A DNA stretch of 64,000 bases from Bifidobacterium scardovii JCM 12489 = DSM 13734 (GCF_001042635.1 NZ_AP012331.1:434001-498000), one strand, 5' to 3'. Shown: positions 39,804 through 50,234, numbered from the stretch's first letter. A program made the numbers and translations. The notes: generated by a model not told the origin, from the letters alone.

Positions 39804-42800
39804 ATGACAGCATCCACTTTTTTTCTCAACCGACTGTCCGGTGAGCCCCATGCGCTCGTCTTCGCCGGCCAATCCACGCCGTGGACGACGGCGCTCGCCG
39901 ATCTGGCGACCGACCCGAGCCTCGATGAGGAGCTGCGCGCGGCCGCGGCCCGTGCCGACCGCCTGCTGACCCCGGTCGCCGCCGACCTGCTGGCCACCAC
40001 CGGCCACCCGGTCGACCTGTTCGGCTTCACGCCGAACCCGGCCACGCTGGGCGCGGCGGCCGACGCGGTCGCCAGCGTCGAGGGCATTGCGCTGACCCAG
40101 CTCGGCGCGCTCCTGGACGCCGCGAACCTCGGCTATGACGTCGCCCACGCGCAGCCGGTGGCCGTGATCGGCCATTCGCAGGGCATCATCGCCGTGCACA
40201 TGGTGCGGGCCATCGCCGAGGCCGGCTCGTTTGAGGCGGCCAAGCCGGCCATCGACTCGATACTGGCGATCGCCAAGCTCATCGGCATCGCCGGCACCCG
40301 CCAGACCCGCATGCTGGCGCTCAACGCCAAGTACGGCGAGGCCACGCCGATGCTGTCGGTCAAGGGCGCCACGCGCGCCCAGGTCGAGACGCTGATCGGC
40401 CGGGTGTCCGGCACGCGCGGCCCGATCTCCATCGCCGTCACCAACGCGCCGAGCCACTACGTGCTGTCCGGCTACCCGGAGGACCTGGCCGCGTTCGCGG
40501 TGGAGACCGCCAAGGAGAGCAAGCACCAGGCCAAGCTGCGCGAGGAGAAGGTGCGCGGCGGCTCCGTGTTCGCCCCCGTGCTCGAGTACCTCGACGTGAC
40601 CCTGCCCTTCCATTCCCCGCTCATGGCCGACGCGGTCGAGACCGCCGTCGCATGGGCCAAGGCCAGCGGCCTGGACGCCGAGCGCGCCCGCACGCTCGCC
40701 GACGAGGTGCTCGTCAACCATGTGGACTGGGCCGCGCGCGTGAACGCCGTGGTCGAGCAGTCCGACCCGTCCCAGCTGTGGATCGTGGATCTGGGCCCCG
40801 GCATGACCGCCGGCAAGCTGATCTCCGCGCTCGTGCAGGGCACCGGCGCCGGCGTGGTCGAGGCGGACAGCACCGCCGCGCGCGCCGCGCTCTCCACCCG
40901 CGAATCCGACCCGGACCGCACCCAGAACTGGAAGGACTTCGCGCCGAGCATCGTCGCGACGCCCGCCGGCCGCAAGATCCGCACCAAGTTCAGCGAGCTG
41001 ACCGGCAAGGCGCCGGTGCTGCTCGCCGGCATGACCCCGACCACCGTGGAGCCCGAGATCGTCGCCGCGGCGGCGAACGCCGGCTACTGGGCCGAGCTCG
41101 CCGGCGGCGGCCAGGTGACCGCCGAGGTGTTCGACCGCCACGTCGCCAGGCTCGAGGAGGAGCTCGAGGAAGGCCGCACGGTCGAGTTCAACGCGATGTT
41201 CATGGACCGCTACCTGTGGAACCTGCAGTTCGGCTCCTCGCGCATCGTGCCGAAGAAGCGCGCGTCCGGCACGCCGATCGACGGCGTGGTCGTCTCCGCC
41301 GGCATCCCCGAATTCGACGAGGCCAAGGCCTTGATCGCGCAGCTCAACGCCGACGGCATCCCGTACGTGGCGTTCAAGCCAGGCACCGTCGACCAGATCC
41401 GCCAGGTCGTGCGCATCGCCAAGGGCGTCGCCCCGGTGAAGATCCTCATCGAGGTCGAAGGCGGCTCCGCCGGCGGCCACCACTCGTGGGAGTCGCTCGA
41501 CGACCTGCTCATCAGCACCTACGCCGACGTGCGCGCGTGCGACAACCTCGTGCTCGTCGCCGGCGGCGGCATCGGCACGCCCGAGCGCGCGGCCGACTAC
41601 ATCTCCGGCCAGTGGTCGAACGCCTACGGCCTGCCGGACATGCCGGTCGACGGCGTGCTCGTCGGCACCGCCGCGATGACCGCCAAGGAGGCGCACACCA
41701 GCCCCGAGGTCAAGAAGATGCTCGTCGCCACGCCGGGCATCGCCCGCGACGCTGAGGACGGCGATCCGTTCGCGCCGCTCGGCGAGCGCTGGGTGCCGTC
41801 CGGCAAGGCCGTCGGCGGCGTCACCTCCGGCCTGAGCCATCTGCACGCCGACATCTACGAGCTGGAGAACTCGTCCGCGCAGTGCGGCCGCCTGCTCGTG
41901 CGCGTCATGAAGCACCCCGAGGAGCTGGAGTCCCGCCGCGACGAGATCATCGCCGCGCTCGACAAGACCGCGAAGCCGTACTTCGGCGACCTCGAGACCA
42001 TGACCTACCTGGCGTGGGCCAAGCGCTTCGCCGAGCTGGCCTTCCCGTGGGTCGACGGCACCTACGCCGACCGCTTCCTGCACCTGCTGCAGCGCATCGA
42101 GGCCCGCGTAGTCGATCAGGAGTCCGGCGAGTTCACCTCGCTGTTCGCCTCCCGCGCCGACGTCGAGTCCGACCCGGCCGCCGCGATCGCCAAGCTGGAG
42201 GCCGCCTACCCGCAGGTCGCCACGCTCAACGTGACCCCGGCCGACGTGGCCTGGTTCCCGACGCTGGTACGCGAGTACCCCAAGCCCATGCCGTTCGTGC
42301 CGGTCATCGACAACGATCTGCTGCGCTGGTGGGGCCAGGACCAGCTGTGGCAGTCCGAGGACCCGCGCTACTCCGCCGATTCCGTGCGCATCATCCCCGG
42401 CCCGATCTCCGTGGCCGGCATCACCACCGTCGACGAGCCGATCGCCGACATCCTCGGCCGCTTCGAGTCCGCCGCGGTCGAGCGCGTGAGCGGTCTGGCC
42501 TCCGCCGAGGCCAAGCCCGCGTTCAGCGCGCTGGACGGCGTCGACACCGCCGAGGAGTTCATCCGCAAGAGCCCGAACATCTCGTGGGTCGGCCATCTGA
42601 CCACCAACCCGGCCTTCGGCACCGAGACCGGCGACAAGAACTACGAGATCCGCAAGGTCGGCGAGCGCGGCGACACCGAGCTGTTCGACCTCGACATCCA
42701 CCTCGACACCTTCTGGGACGGCGATCCGGACGGCGGCAGCTCCAAGCACGCCGTGCGCGACATCGTGATCCCGCTCAACGTCAACGGCAAGGAGTCCGGC

Positions 42801-45800
42801 CTGTTCCCGGTGATCGACCGCGAGCGCCTGCCGCAGCACGTCTACGCGATGCTCGCCGACACCGCCGGCATCGGCAACACCGCCATCACCGGCGACAAGC
42901 TCACCGCCATGCCGGTCATCGAGGAGGCAGGCGACAAGGCCGCCTACCCGTTCGGCCGCGCGGCCGCCAGCTACACGCTGTCCGCCAACCTCGGCTTCGA
43001 CCACGAGGCCGCCACCGCGGGCCCGCTGCCCGGCGACCTGACCGCCTCGCGCATCGCCCCCGACGCGCTGGTCGGCCCCGCCTGGCCGGCGATCTACGCG
43101 GCGCTCGGCTCCGTGTACGTCAACGGCTTCCCGGTGATCGAAGGCCTGCTCAACGCGGTGCACCTCGACCATCTGATCGAGCTGGAGGTGAGCGAGGACG
43201 AGCTGCTGGGTCACGTCGGCGAGACGATCAGCCTCACCTCGTGGGCCGAGGACTACTTCGAGTCCGCGTCCGGCCGCGTGGTGACCATCCACGTGGAGCA
43301 CGCCGCCGCGGACGGCACCGTGCTGGCCCGCGAGACCGAGCGCTTCGCGATCCGCGGCCGCTCCTACTCCGACGCGCTGCCGGCCGACGCCCCCGACTAC
43401 GGCGACTACCTGCACTTCCACAAGGACGAGCTCAGGGCCGCAGCCTCGGCCGCCGAGACCGGCGAGAACGCCGACGCCGCCGGCGAGAGCCTGACCACCA
43501 CGACGCCGCGCCGTCTGCTGCGCCGCGTCACGGTCAAGGCCCCGCACGAGATGACCGCGTTCGCGCGCACCTCGGGCGACTTCAACCCGATCCACACCTC
43601 GCACCGCGGCGCCGCCGTCTCCGGACTGGCCGCCCCGCTCGTGCACGGCATGTGGCTGTCCGCCACCGCCCAGCACGTCGCCCAGGCGACCGACGGCAAG
43701 GGCGCGCACTACGAGATCGCAGGCTGGACCTACAACATGTACGGCATGGTGCAGCTCGATGACAAGGTCGAGATCTCCGTCGAGCGCGTCGGCAAGGTGC
43801 GCCACGGTGGCATGATCCTCGAGGTCACCTGCCGCATCGACGGCCAGCTCGTCTCGCGCGGCACCGCGATCGCCCTCGCGCCGAAGTCCGCCTTCGTCTA
43901 CCCGGGCCAGGGCATCCAGAAGCAGGGCATGGTGCTCGACGAGCGCGCCAAGTCGCCCGCCGCCCGCGACGTGTGGGAGCGCGCCGACAAGCTGACCCGC
44001 GCCCGGCTCGGATTCTCGATCCTCGCCGTTGTGCGCGACAACCCGAAGGAGCTGACCGCCAACGGCGTCACCTATCGTCACCCCGACGGGCTGCTCAACC
44101 TGACGCAGTTCACGCAGGTGGCGCTCGCCACCGTCGCGTTCGCGCAGACCGCGCGCCTGCGCGAGGCCGGCTGCGACATCTGGCCCGCCTACTTCGCCGG
44201 CCACTCGCTCGGCGAGTACAACGCGCTGAGCTCCTTCGCCGACGTGATCCCGCTGGAGACCGTGCTCGAGCTCGTGTTCCACCGCGGTTCCACGATGCAC
44301 CACCTCATCGAGCGCGACGCGCAGGGCCGTTCCAACTACCGTATGGGCGCGCTGCGTCCGAACCAGTTCGGTGTGGGCGACGATGGCGTGAAGGCGTACA
44401 TCGAGTCCGTGGCCAAGGCGAGCGGCGAGTTCCTCGAGATCGTCAACTACAACCTGGCCGGCCAGCAGTACGCGATCGCCGGCACGATCAAGGGACTGAA
44501 GTACCTGCAGGCCGACGCGTCCCGCCGCGCCAAGGAGTATGGCGGCAAGCCGCCGTTCATGCTCGTGCCCGGCATCGACGTGCCGTTCCACTCCACGCTG
44601 CTGCGCAAGGGCGTGCCCGAGTTCCGCGACAAGCTCGACGCGCTGCTGCCGGCGCACATCGACTACCGCGGCCGCCTGGTGGACCGCTACGTGCCGAACC
44701 TCGTGGCCACGCCGTTCGAGATGACCAAGGAGTTCGCGGCGAAGATCCTCGAGGTCGTGCCCTCCGAGCGCATCAAGGCCGCGCTCGATGACCCGGCCGT
44801 GTGGGATTCCTACGCCGCCGACGACCAGAAGCTCGGCCGCCTGCTGCTGACCGAACTGCTCTCCTGGCAGTTCGCGTCCCCGGTGCGCTGGATCGAGACC
44901 CAGGCGCTGCTGTTCAACCCCGCCAACCGCGGCGGTCTCGGCGTGGAGGAGTATGTGGAGGTCGGCCTCGGCAATTCGCCGACCCTCGCCAACCTCGGCG
45001 CCAAGACCCTGCGCCTGCCCGAGTTCTCCGGCCGCAACGTCACCGTCTACAACGTCGGTCGCGACGAGGGCCGCGTGTACATGACGGATTCGGACTCGCT
45101 GGTCAGCGAGGACGAGCCCGCGGTCGAAGCCGCCGAGTCCGCGGCTCCGGCTCCCGCCGCCGCTCCCGCACAGGCTGCTGCTCCCGCTGCCGCTGCCGCC
45201 GCCGCGCCTGCCGCTCCGGCCGCGGCCGCCGCCGTCGTGCCGCCGTCGGCCGCGCAGGTCGGTTCGGCCGTCGCCGAACTCGGCTCCGCGGCGACCGGCC
45301 CGGTCGACGACCTGCCGTTCAAGGCGTCCGACGCGATCGGCGTGCTGATGGCCTACTCCACCAAGATCCGACTCGACCAGATCGGCGCGAACGACACCAC
45401 CGACACGCTGACCAACGGCGTGTCCTCCCGCCGCAACCAGCTGCTCATGGACATCAGCTCCGAGCTCGGCGTGGCCAGCGTGGACGGCGCCGCCGAGGCG
45501 ACGCTCGTGCAGCTCGCCCAGCTGGTCAACAAGGTTGCCCCGAACTACAAGCCGTTCGGGCCGGTGCTCTCCGATGCGATCCGCGACCGTCTGCGCGCGC
45601 TGTTCGGCGCCGCCGGCGTCAAGCCGGCGCACATCCGCGAGCGCGTGACCGGCGTGTGGCAGCTCGGCGAGGGCTGGGTCGCCGCCGTGACCGCCGCCCT
45701 GCTGCTCGACACCCGCGAGGGCGCCAGCTCGCGCGGCGGCGATCTGGCCAAGCTGCCGACCGGCGCCGCCGCCAACGCGGCCGCCGCCGACAAGCTCATC

Positions 45801-48800
45801 GACGACGCGGTCGCGCTGGTCGGCCAGACCAAGGGCGTGGCCGTCTCCAAGCCGAACGCCGGCGGCGCCGCGGGCGGTTCCGTGGTGGACTCCGCCGCGC
45901 TCGACGCCTTCGCCGAAAAGGTGACCGGCGCCAACGGCGTGCTCGCGTCCACCGCGCGCTTCGTGCTCAGCGAGCTGGGCGTGGCGGCTCCGGCCGTCGA
46001 GCCCGGCGAGGACGAGAACGCCGCGGTCGTGGCCGCCGTCGCCGCCGAGCTCGGCTCCGACTGGCCCAAGCAGGTCGAGCCCCGCTTCGACGAGCACAAG
46101 GCGATCCTGTTCGACGACCGCTGGGCCTCCGCCCGCGAGGATCTCGCGCACATCTTCTACGACGGCGATCTGGCCCGTGCCGGCTACCACTTCATCGGCG
46201 CCGGCAAGGACGTCGCCGACCAGGCGAAGTGGTTCGCTTCCAAGGCCGAGGCAGATGAGCACGCCGATCTGGCCGCGGTCTTCGACCGCATCGCCACCGA
46301 GGCGCTCGAATCGCCGGCCGAATCCGCCGACGCATCCCGCTTCGCGGGCGATATCGCCGTCGTCACCGGCGTCGCCCCGAACTCGATCGCCGCGCAGGTC
46401 GTCAACGGCCTGCTGGCCGGCGGCGCGACCGTGATCGCCACCTCGCACAGCTTCCGCCCCTCCGTCAAGGCGTGGGCCAAGCAGACCTACCGCGAGCACG
46501 CGGTCAACGGCGCCAAGCTGTGGCTGGTGCCCGCGAACCTGTCGAGCTTCCGCGACGTCGACGCGCTGGTCAAGTGGGTCGGCAACGTGCAGAAGAAGAC
46601 ATCCGGCGCCACCACCACGATCCTCAAGCCCGCATACGAGCCGACGCTGTTCTTCCCGTTCGCGGCCCCACCCGTGCATGGCACGATGGCCGATTCGGGC
46701 GAGCTGTTCGAATCGCAGGCGCGCCTGATGCTGTGGGGCGTCGAGCGCGCGATCGCCGGCCTGTCCGCGATCGGCGCCGACACCGACGTGCAGCACAAGC
46801 TGCATGTCGTGCTGCCCGGTTCCCCGAACCGCGGCGTGTTCGGCGGCGACGGCGCGTACGGCGAGGTCAAGAGCGCGTTCGACGCGATCGTCAACCGCGC
46901 CCGCGCCGAGAAGGTCTGGTCCTCCCGCGTCAGCTTCGCCCACCCGAAGATCGGCTGGGTGCGCGGCACCGGCCTGATGGGCGGCAACGACCCGCTGGTC
47001 GAGGTCGTCGAGCGCCACGGCATCAAGACCTACTCCACCGAGCAGATCGCCGAGCGTCTCCTTGGCCTGTGCACCGCCGAGGCCCGCGAGCAGGCCGCCA
47101 AGGCCCCGCTCGACGTGGACCTGACCGGCGGCCTCGGCTCCGAGCCGATCGACATCCGCGCCCTGCGCGCGGAGGCGATGGCCGACGCCGAGAAGGCCGC
47201 TTCCGATTCTGCTTCTGCGTCTTCGGCCGCTTCCTCGGTTCCCCTCGCTGAGGGGAGCTCTCGCGCAGCGGGTGAGGGGAGCAGCACCGCGACCGCTCAG
47301 ATCAAGGCATTGCCCAGCCCGCACGTGCCCCACCAGGCACCGGTCGATCTGGCCGACTGGCAGGGCGTGACCGCCCGCCCCGAGGACGAGATCGTCATCG
47401 TCTCGATCGGCGAGCTCGGCCCGTGGGGCTCCGGCCGCACGCGCGCCGAGGCCGAACTCGGCATCCACTCCGACGGCACGGTCGATCTGTCCGCCGGCGC
47501 GGTGCTCGAGCTCGCGTGGAACATGGGTCTGGTCGAATGGCAGGACAGCCCGAAGCCGGGCTGGTACGACACCGACGGCAACCTCGTGCCCGAAGAGGAC
47601 ATCGCCGAGCGCTACCACGACGAGGTCGTGGCCCGCTCCGGCATCCGCCCCTTCGAGGAGGGCATGGGCAACGACTACAAGGACGGCGCCGACGAGGAGG
47701 AGGCCGAGGTCTTCCTCGACCACGACGTGACCTTCTCGGTGCCGACCAAGGACATCGCCGAGGAGTACGTCAAGCTGGACGAGGCGCACACGAGCATCGC
47801 TCCGGACGCCGAATCCGGCGAATGGAACGTGACCCGCCATGCCGGATCGATGATCCGCGTGCCGCGCCGCGCCGCGATGACCCGCACGGTCGGCGGCCAG
47901 TTCCCGAAGGGCTTCGACCCGATCAAGTGGGGCATTCCCGCCTCGATGGTCGGCGACGTGGACGAGATCGCGCTGTGGAACATCGTCACCACCGTGGACG
48001 CCTACCTGTCGGCGGGCTTCACCCCGGTGGAGATCCTGCAGTCGGTCCACCCGTCGATGGTGGCCTCCACGCAGGGCACGGGCTTCGGCGGCATGATGTC
48101 GATGCGCAAGCTCTACCTCGACCGCTTCCTCAACCACGAGATCCCGACCGACATCCTGCAGGAGGCGCTGCCGAACGTGGTCGCCGCGCATGTGATGCAG
48201 TCCTACATCGGCGGCTACGGCAACATGATCCAGCCGGTCTCCGCCTGCGCGACCGCCGCGGTGTCCCTCGAAGAGGGCGCCGACAAGATCGCCCTGGGCA
48301 AGGCCGACTTCGTGGTCACCGGCGCGATCGACGACATCGGCGTGGAATCCGTGATCGGCTTCGGCAACATGAACGCCACCGCGAACTCCGAGGAGATGTA
48401 CGCCAAGGGCATCGACGCGCGCTTCTTCTCGCGTGCGAACGATCGCCGCCGCGGCGGCTTCCTCGAATCGCAGGGCGGCGGCACGATCCTGCTGACGCGC
48501 GGCGACATCGCGCTCAAGCTGGGTCTGCCGGTGGCCGGCGTGGTCGGGTACATCCACAGCTTCGCCGACGGCGCGCACACCTCGATCCCGGCTCCGGGCC
48601 TCGGCGCGCTCGCCGCGGGCCTCGGCGGACGCGACTCGAAGCTCGTGCACGACCTGGCCCGCCTCGGCGTCACGCCGGACGACATCGCCGTGGTGTCCAA
48701 GCACGACACGTCCACCAACGCGAACGACCCGAACGAGTCCGAGCTGCACAACACGCTGGCTCACGCGATCGGGCGCACGGACGGCAACCCGCTGTTCGTG

Positions 48801-49310
48801 ATCTCGCAGAAGACCCTCACCGGCCACGCGAAGGGCGGCGCCTGCATCTTCCAGGTCAACGGTCTGACGCAGCTGTTCAACTCGGGCGTGATCCCGGCGA
48901 ACGCCTCGCTCGACTGCGTGGATCCGAAGCTGGAGCGCGACGACCACATGGTGTGGCTCACCAAGCCGCTGCATGTCGGCCGCGTCAAGGCCGGCCTGGC
49001 CACCTCGCTCGGCTTCGGCCACGTGAGCGGTTTCGCCGCGATCGTGAACCCGGGCGCCTTCGAGGCCGCCGTGGCGCACGCCGCGGGGGACAAGGCCTTG
49101 GAGGAATGGCGCGAACGCGCGAACGCGCGTCTGGCCGCCGGCCAGCGCCGCCTCGAGGAAGGCATGATGGGGCGCGCCGCGCTCTACGAGCCGATCGACA
49201 ACCGTCGCTTCCACGAGGATCACCGCGGCTACGACCACCACGAGGTCGAAAAGGCCATGTTGCTCGACCCTGATGCCCGCCTCGGCGCCGACGGCTACTA
49301 CGAGGCCTGA
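39804..49310 (+). CDS. fas: Type I fatty acid synthase (single chain)
   Basis: 3168-residue cytosolic multienzyme making long-chain acyl-CoA from acetyl- and malonyl-CoA. Domains in order: acetyltransferase (GHSQG near residue 124), enoyl reductase (about 400-800, KAPVLLAGMTPTTVEP), MaoC-like dehydratase (about 1245-1330, FNPIHTSHRGA), malonyl/palmitoyl transferase (GHSLGEYNAL near 1466), an Ala/Pro linker (about 1775-1815), ACP (about 1836-1920, NGVSSRRNQ with the probable phosphopantetheine Ser), ketoreductase (about 2180-2420), ketosynthase (about 2526-end, active Cys in VSACATA near 2814, SKHDTSTNAND and TLTGHAKGG). No PPTase domain is fused; acpS lies downstream. RBS AAGGAAC. A REP-like element is translated within the KR-KS linker. 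Confidence 0.97.
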   Translation: MTASTFFLNRLSGEPHALVFAGQSTPWTTALADLATDPSLDEELRAAAARADRLLTPVAADLLATTGHPVDLFGFTPNPATLGAAADAVASVEGIALTQLGALLDAANLGYDVAHAQPVAVIGHSQGIIAVHMVRAIAEAGSFEAAKPAIDSILAIAKLIGIAGTRQTRMLALNAKYGEATPMLSVKGATRAQVETLIGRVSGTRGPISIAVTNAPSHYVLSGYPEDLAAFAVETAKESKHQAKLREEKVRGGSVFAPVLEYLDVTLPFHSPLMADAVETAVAWAKASGLDAERARTLADEVLVNHVDWAARVNAVVEQSDPSQLWIVDLGPGMTAGKLISALVQGTGAGVVEADSTAARAALSTRESDPDRTQNWKDFAPSIVATPAGRKIRTKFSELTGKAPVLLAGMTPTTVEPEIVAAAANAGYWAELAGGGQVTAEVFDRHVARLEEELEEGRTVEFNAMFMDRYLWNLQFGSSRIVPKKRASGTPIDGVVVSAGIPEFDEAKALIAQLNADGIPYVAFKPGTVDQIRQVVRIAKGVAPVKILIEVEGGSAGGHHSWESLDDLLISTYADVRACDNLVLVAGGGIGTPERAADYISGQWSNAYGLPDMPVDGVLVGTAAMTAKEAHTSPEVKKMLVATPGIARDAEDGDPFAPLGERWVPSGKAVGGVTSGLSHLHADIYELENSSAQCGRLLVRVMKHPEELESRRDEIIAALDKTAKPYFGDLETMTYLAWAKRFAELAFPWVDGTYADRFLHLLQRIEARVVDQESGEFTSLFASRADVESDPAAAIAKLEAAYPQVATLNVTPADVAWFPTLVREYPKPMPFVPVIDNDLLRWWGQDQLWQSEDPRYSADSVRIIPGPISVAGITTVDEPIADILGRFESAAVERVSGLASAEAKPAFSALDGVDTAEEFIRKSPNISWVGHLTTNPAFGTETGDKNYEIRKVGERGDTELFDLDIHLDTFWDGDPDGGSSKHAVRDIVIPLNVNGKESGLFPVIDRERLPQHVYAMLADTAGIGNTAITGDKLTAMPVIEEAGDKAAYPFGRAAASYTLSANLGFDHEAATAGPLPGDLTASRIAPDALVGPAWPAIYAALGSVYVNGFPVIEGLLNAVHLDHLIELEVSEDELLGHVGETISLTSWAEDYFESASGRVVTIHVEHAAADGTVLARETERFAIRGRSYSDALPADAPDYGDYLHFHKDELRAAASAAETGENADAAGESLTTTTPRRLLRRVTVKAPHEMTAFARTSGDFNPIHTSHRGAAVSGLAAPLVHGMWLSATAQHVAQATDGKGAHYEIAGWTYNMYGMVQLDDKVEISVERVGKVRHGGMILEVTCRIDGQLVSRGTAIALAPKSAFVYPGQGIQKQGMVLDERAKSPAARDVWERADKLTRARLGFSILAVVRDNPKELTANGVTYRHPDGLLNLTQFTQVALATVAFAQTARLREAGCDIWPAYFAGHSLGEYNALSSFADVIPLETVLELVFHRGSTMHHLIERDAQGRSNYRMGALRPNQFGVGDDGVKAYIESVAKASGEFLEIVNYNLAGQQYAIAGTIKGLKYLQADASRRAKEYGGKPPFMLVPGIDVPFHSTLLRKGVPEFRDKLDALLPAHIDYRGRLVDRYVPNLVATPFEMTKEFAAKILEVVPSERIKAALDDPAVWDSYAADDQKLGRLLLTELLSWQFASPVRWIETQALLFNPANRGGLGVEEYVEVGLGNSPTLANLGAKTLRLPEFSGRNVTVYNVGRDEGRVYMTDSDSLVSEDEPAVEAAESAAPAPAAAPAQAAAPAAAAAAAPAAPAAAAAVVPPSAAQVGSAVAELGSAATGPVDDLPFKASDAIGVLMAYSTKIRLDQIGANDTTDTLTNGVSSRRNQLLMDISSELGVASVDGAAEATLVQLAQLVNKVAPNYKPFGPVLSDAIRDRLRALFGAAGVKPAHIRERVTGVWQLGEGWVAAVTAALLLDTREGASSRGGDLAKLPTGAAANAAAADKLIDDAVALVGQTKGVAVSKPNAGGAAGGSVVDSAALDAFAEKVTGANGVLASTARFVLSELGVAAPAVEPGEDENAAVVAAVAAELGSDWPKQVEPRFDEHKAILFDDRWASAREDLAHIFYDGDLARAGYHFIGAGKDVADQAKWFASKAEADEHADLAAVFDRIATEALESPAESADASRFAGDIAVVTGVAPNSIAAQVVNGLLAGGATVIATSHSFRPSVKAWAKQTYREHAVNGAKLWLVPANLSSFRDVDALVKWVGNVQKKTSGATTTILKPAYEPTLFFPFAAPPVHGTMADSGELFESQARLMLWGVERAIAGLSAIGADTDVQHKLHVVLPGSPNRGVFGGDGAYGEVKSAFDAIVNRARAEKVWSSRVSFAHPKIGWVRGTGLMGGNDPLVEVVERHGIKTYSTEQIAERLLGLCTAEAREQAAKAPLDVDLTGGLGSEPIDIRALRAEAMADAEKAASDSASASSAASSVPLAEGSSRAAGEGSSTATAQIKALPSPHVPHQAPVDLADWQGVTARPEDEIVIVSIGELGPWGSGRTRAEAELGIHSDGTVDLSAGAVLELAWNMGLVEWQDSPKPGWYDTDGNLVPEEDIAERYHDEVVARSGIRPFEEGMGNDYKDGADEEEAEVFLDHDVTFSVPTKDIAEEYVKLDEAHTSIAPDAESGEWNVTRHAGSMIRVPRRAAMTRTVGGQFPKGFDPIKWGIPASMVGDVDEIALWNIVTTVDAYLSAGFTPVEILQSVHPSMVASTQGTGFGGMMSMRKLYLDRFLNHEIPTDILQEALPNVVAAHVMQSYIGGYGNMIQPVSACATAAVSLEEGADKIALGKADFVVTGAIDDIGVESVIGFGNMNATANSEEMYAKGIDARFFSRANDRRRGGFLESQGGGTILLTRGDIALKLGLPVAGVVGYIHSFADGAHTSIPAPGLGALAAGLGGRDSKLVHDLARLGVTPDDIAVVSKHDTSTNANDPNESELHNTLAHAIGRTDGNPLFVISQKTLTGHAKGGACIFQVNGLTQLFNSGVIPANASLDCVDPKLERDDHMVWLTKPLHVGRVKAGLATSLGFGHVSGFAAIVNPGAFEAAVAHAAGDKALEEWRERANARLAAGQRRLEEGMMGRAALYEPIDNRRFHEDHRGYDHHEVEKAMLLDPDARLGADGYYEA
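47237..47282 (+). repeat. REP-like element embedded in the fas reading frame
   Basis: Within fas, two inverted CCCCTC/GAGGGGAGC cores read TTCCCCTCGCTGAGGGGAGC and then GGTGAGGGGAGC, joined by a GCGCAGCGG segment. It matches the first half of the intergenic element at 2537. It encodes residues about 2478-2493 (VPLAEGSSRAAGEGSS) in the Ala/Ser linker between ketoreductase and ketosynthase, with the frame preserved. Confidence 0.85.
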
Positions 49311-49366
49311 GCGGTGTCGGGCGGCTTGGCGTGGTGAGGTTCCGCGCGCCAGGCTGATCCTGTGAC

Positions 49367-49413
49367 GATGAGGATTGACCCCTTCCCCGGGGTCAATCCT
49401 CATCTGCGTTTTT
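49367..49413 (+). terminator. Intrinsic terminator after fas
   Basis: Perfect 16-bp stem GATGAGGATTGACCCC (49367-49382) with 49389-49404, 6-nt loop, then TGCGTTTTT. Confidence 0.85.
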
Positions 49414-49436
49414 GGCGGGTTTTGTCGGGGGTAATC

Positions 49437-49727
49437 CTTCTGGATGCTGGGAGGTGTGCCTCGCCGAGTCTTTTTGATAAGGCGTTCCTTCTGGAGCCTA
49501 ATTGGTTTGCCCCGCTGAGAGGTAAGTAGGTGGGGAGGCTCTTCTGGATGCTGGGAGGTGTGCCTCGCCGAGTCTTTTTGATGAGGCATTCCTTCTGGGG
49601 TCTAATTGGTTTGCCCCGCTAGGAGGTATCTGAGCGAAGCGATCTTTCTATATACAGCAGACTCGCCTCGCTGGAGTATCCGCGCGTGGCGGTTCCTCTG
49701 CCGGTTGGGAGATTCGCCTCGCTGGAG
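49437..49727 (+). repeat. Six-unit degenerate array with a period of about 51 bp
   Basis: Each unit has TTCTGG (or variant) followed 19-20 bp later by GCCTCGCTGAG (or variants). The GCC positions are 49458, 49509, 49562, 49613, 49665 and 49716, i.e. spacings of 51, 53, 51, 52 and 51 bp. Units 1-2 and 3-4 are near-identical 80-bp blocks (49437-49516, 49541-49620). The period is not a multiple of three throughout, so it is not a coding repeat. It fills the gap between fas and acpS. Confidence 0.85.
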
Positions 49728-49775
49728 GGTAATCTAAACAAGGAATGATCGCATGAGCAGCATCGGGGGCGCAAT

Positions 49776-50234
49776 ATGATGCACGGTCTGGGCCATGACG
49801 TGGTCGATCTCGCGGCGTTCGCGTCGCAGCTCACCGAACCCGGCTCTCGGATGCGCGGCCTGTTCTCCCCAAGGGAGCTGCGCCAGGCGGTTGCCCGGGC
49901 GGCGCAGAAGAACGATGGCGAGGCGGTGCATCTCGCCGCCAAATGGGCCGGCAAGGAGGCCGTGCTCAAGGCGTGGTGCGAGGCGCTGTCCCTCGCGGGC
50001 TACGAGTTGCCCTACACGATCGACGATTTTCCGTGGAGCCAGGTCGAGATCCTCGACGACTCGCATGGCGTGCCCCGGGTCGTGCTCGTCTCCGACGCCC
50101 AGCGCCGTTTCTCCGAATCGATGGTTCCGCTGCGGCGGAGCGGTCCGGCGTCGTCGCCGCGCTTCCAGTGGCATCTCTCCCTGAGCCATGACGGGCCGGT
50201 CGCGTCGGCCGTGGCGGTGCTGTCGTCCGAGTGA
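49776..50234 (+). CDS. acpS: 4'-phosphopantetheinyl transferase (holo-ACP synthase type)
   Basis: 152-residue AcpS-type enzyme that transfers phosphopantetheine from CoA to the Fas carrier domain. The magnesium-binding GHDVVD at the N-terminus, FSPRE, the HLAAKWAGKEAVLKAW helix (WAGKEA) and a C-terminal SLSHDGPVASAVAV match the family. The best start is ATG 49776 or 49779. It follows fas after the repeat array; actinobacterial fas-acpS linkage is well known. Confidence 0.92.
   Translation: MMHGLGHDVVDLAAFASQLTEPGSRMRGLFSPRELRQAVARAAQKNDGEAVHLAAKWAGKEAVLKAWCEALSLAGYELPYTIDDFPWSQVEILDDSHGVPRVVLVSDAQRRFSESMVPLRRSGPASSPRFQWHLSLSHDGPVASAVAVLSSE

Noticed and set aside
39762..49589. An uninterrupted minus-strand reading frame of about 3275 codons opposite fas
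   Set aside because: It mirrors the high-GC third-position bias of fas. It is low-complexity, has no recognisable domain and no separate promoter or RBS, whereas fas has complete catalytic domains.
49437..49727. CRISPR array
   Set aside because: Repeats are short, degenerate and partly fused into 80-bp duplicates; no cas genes are nearby and the intervals are not unique spacers.
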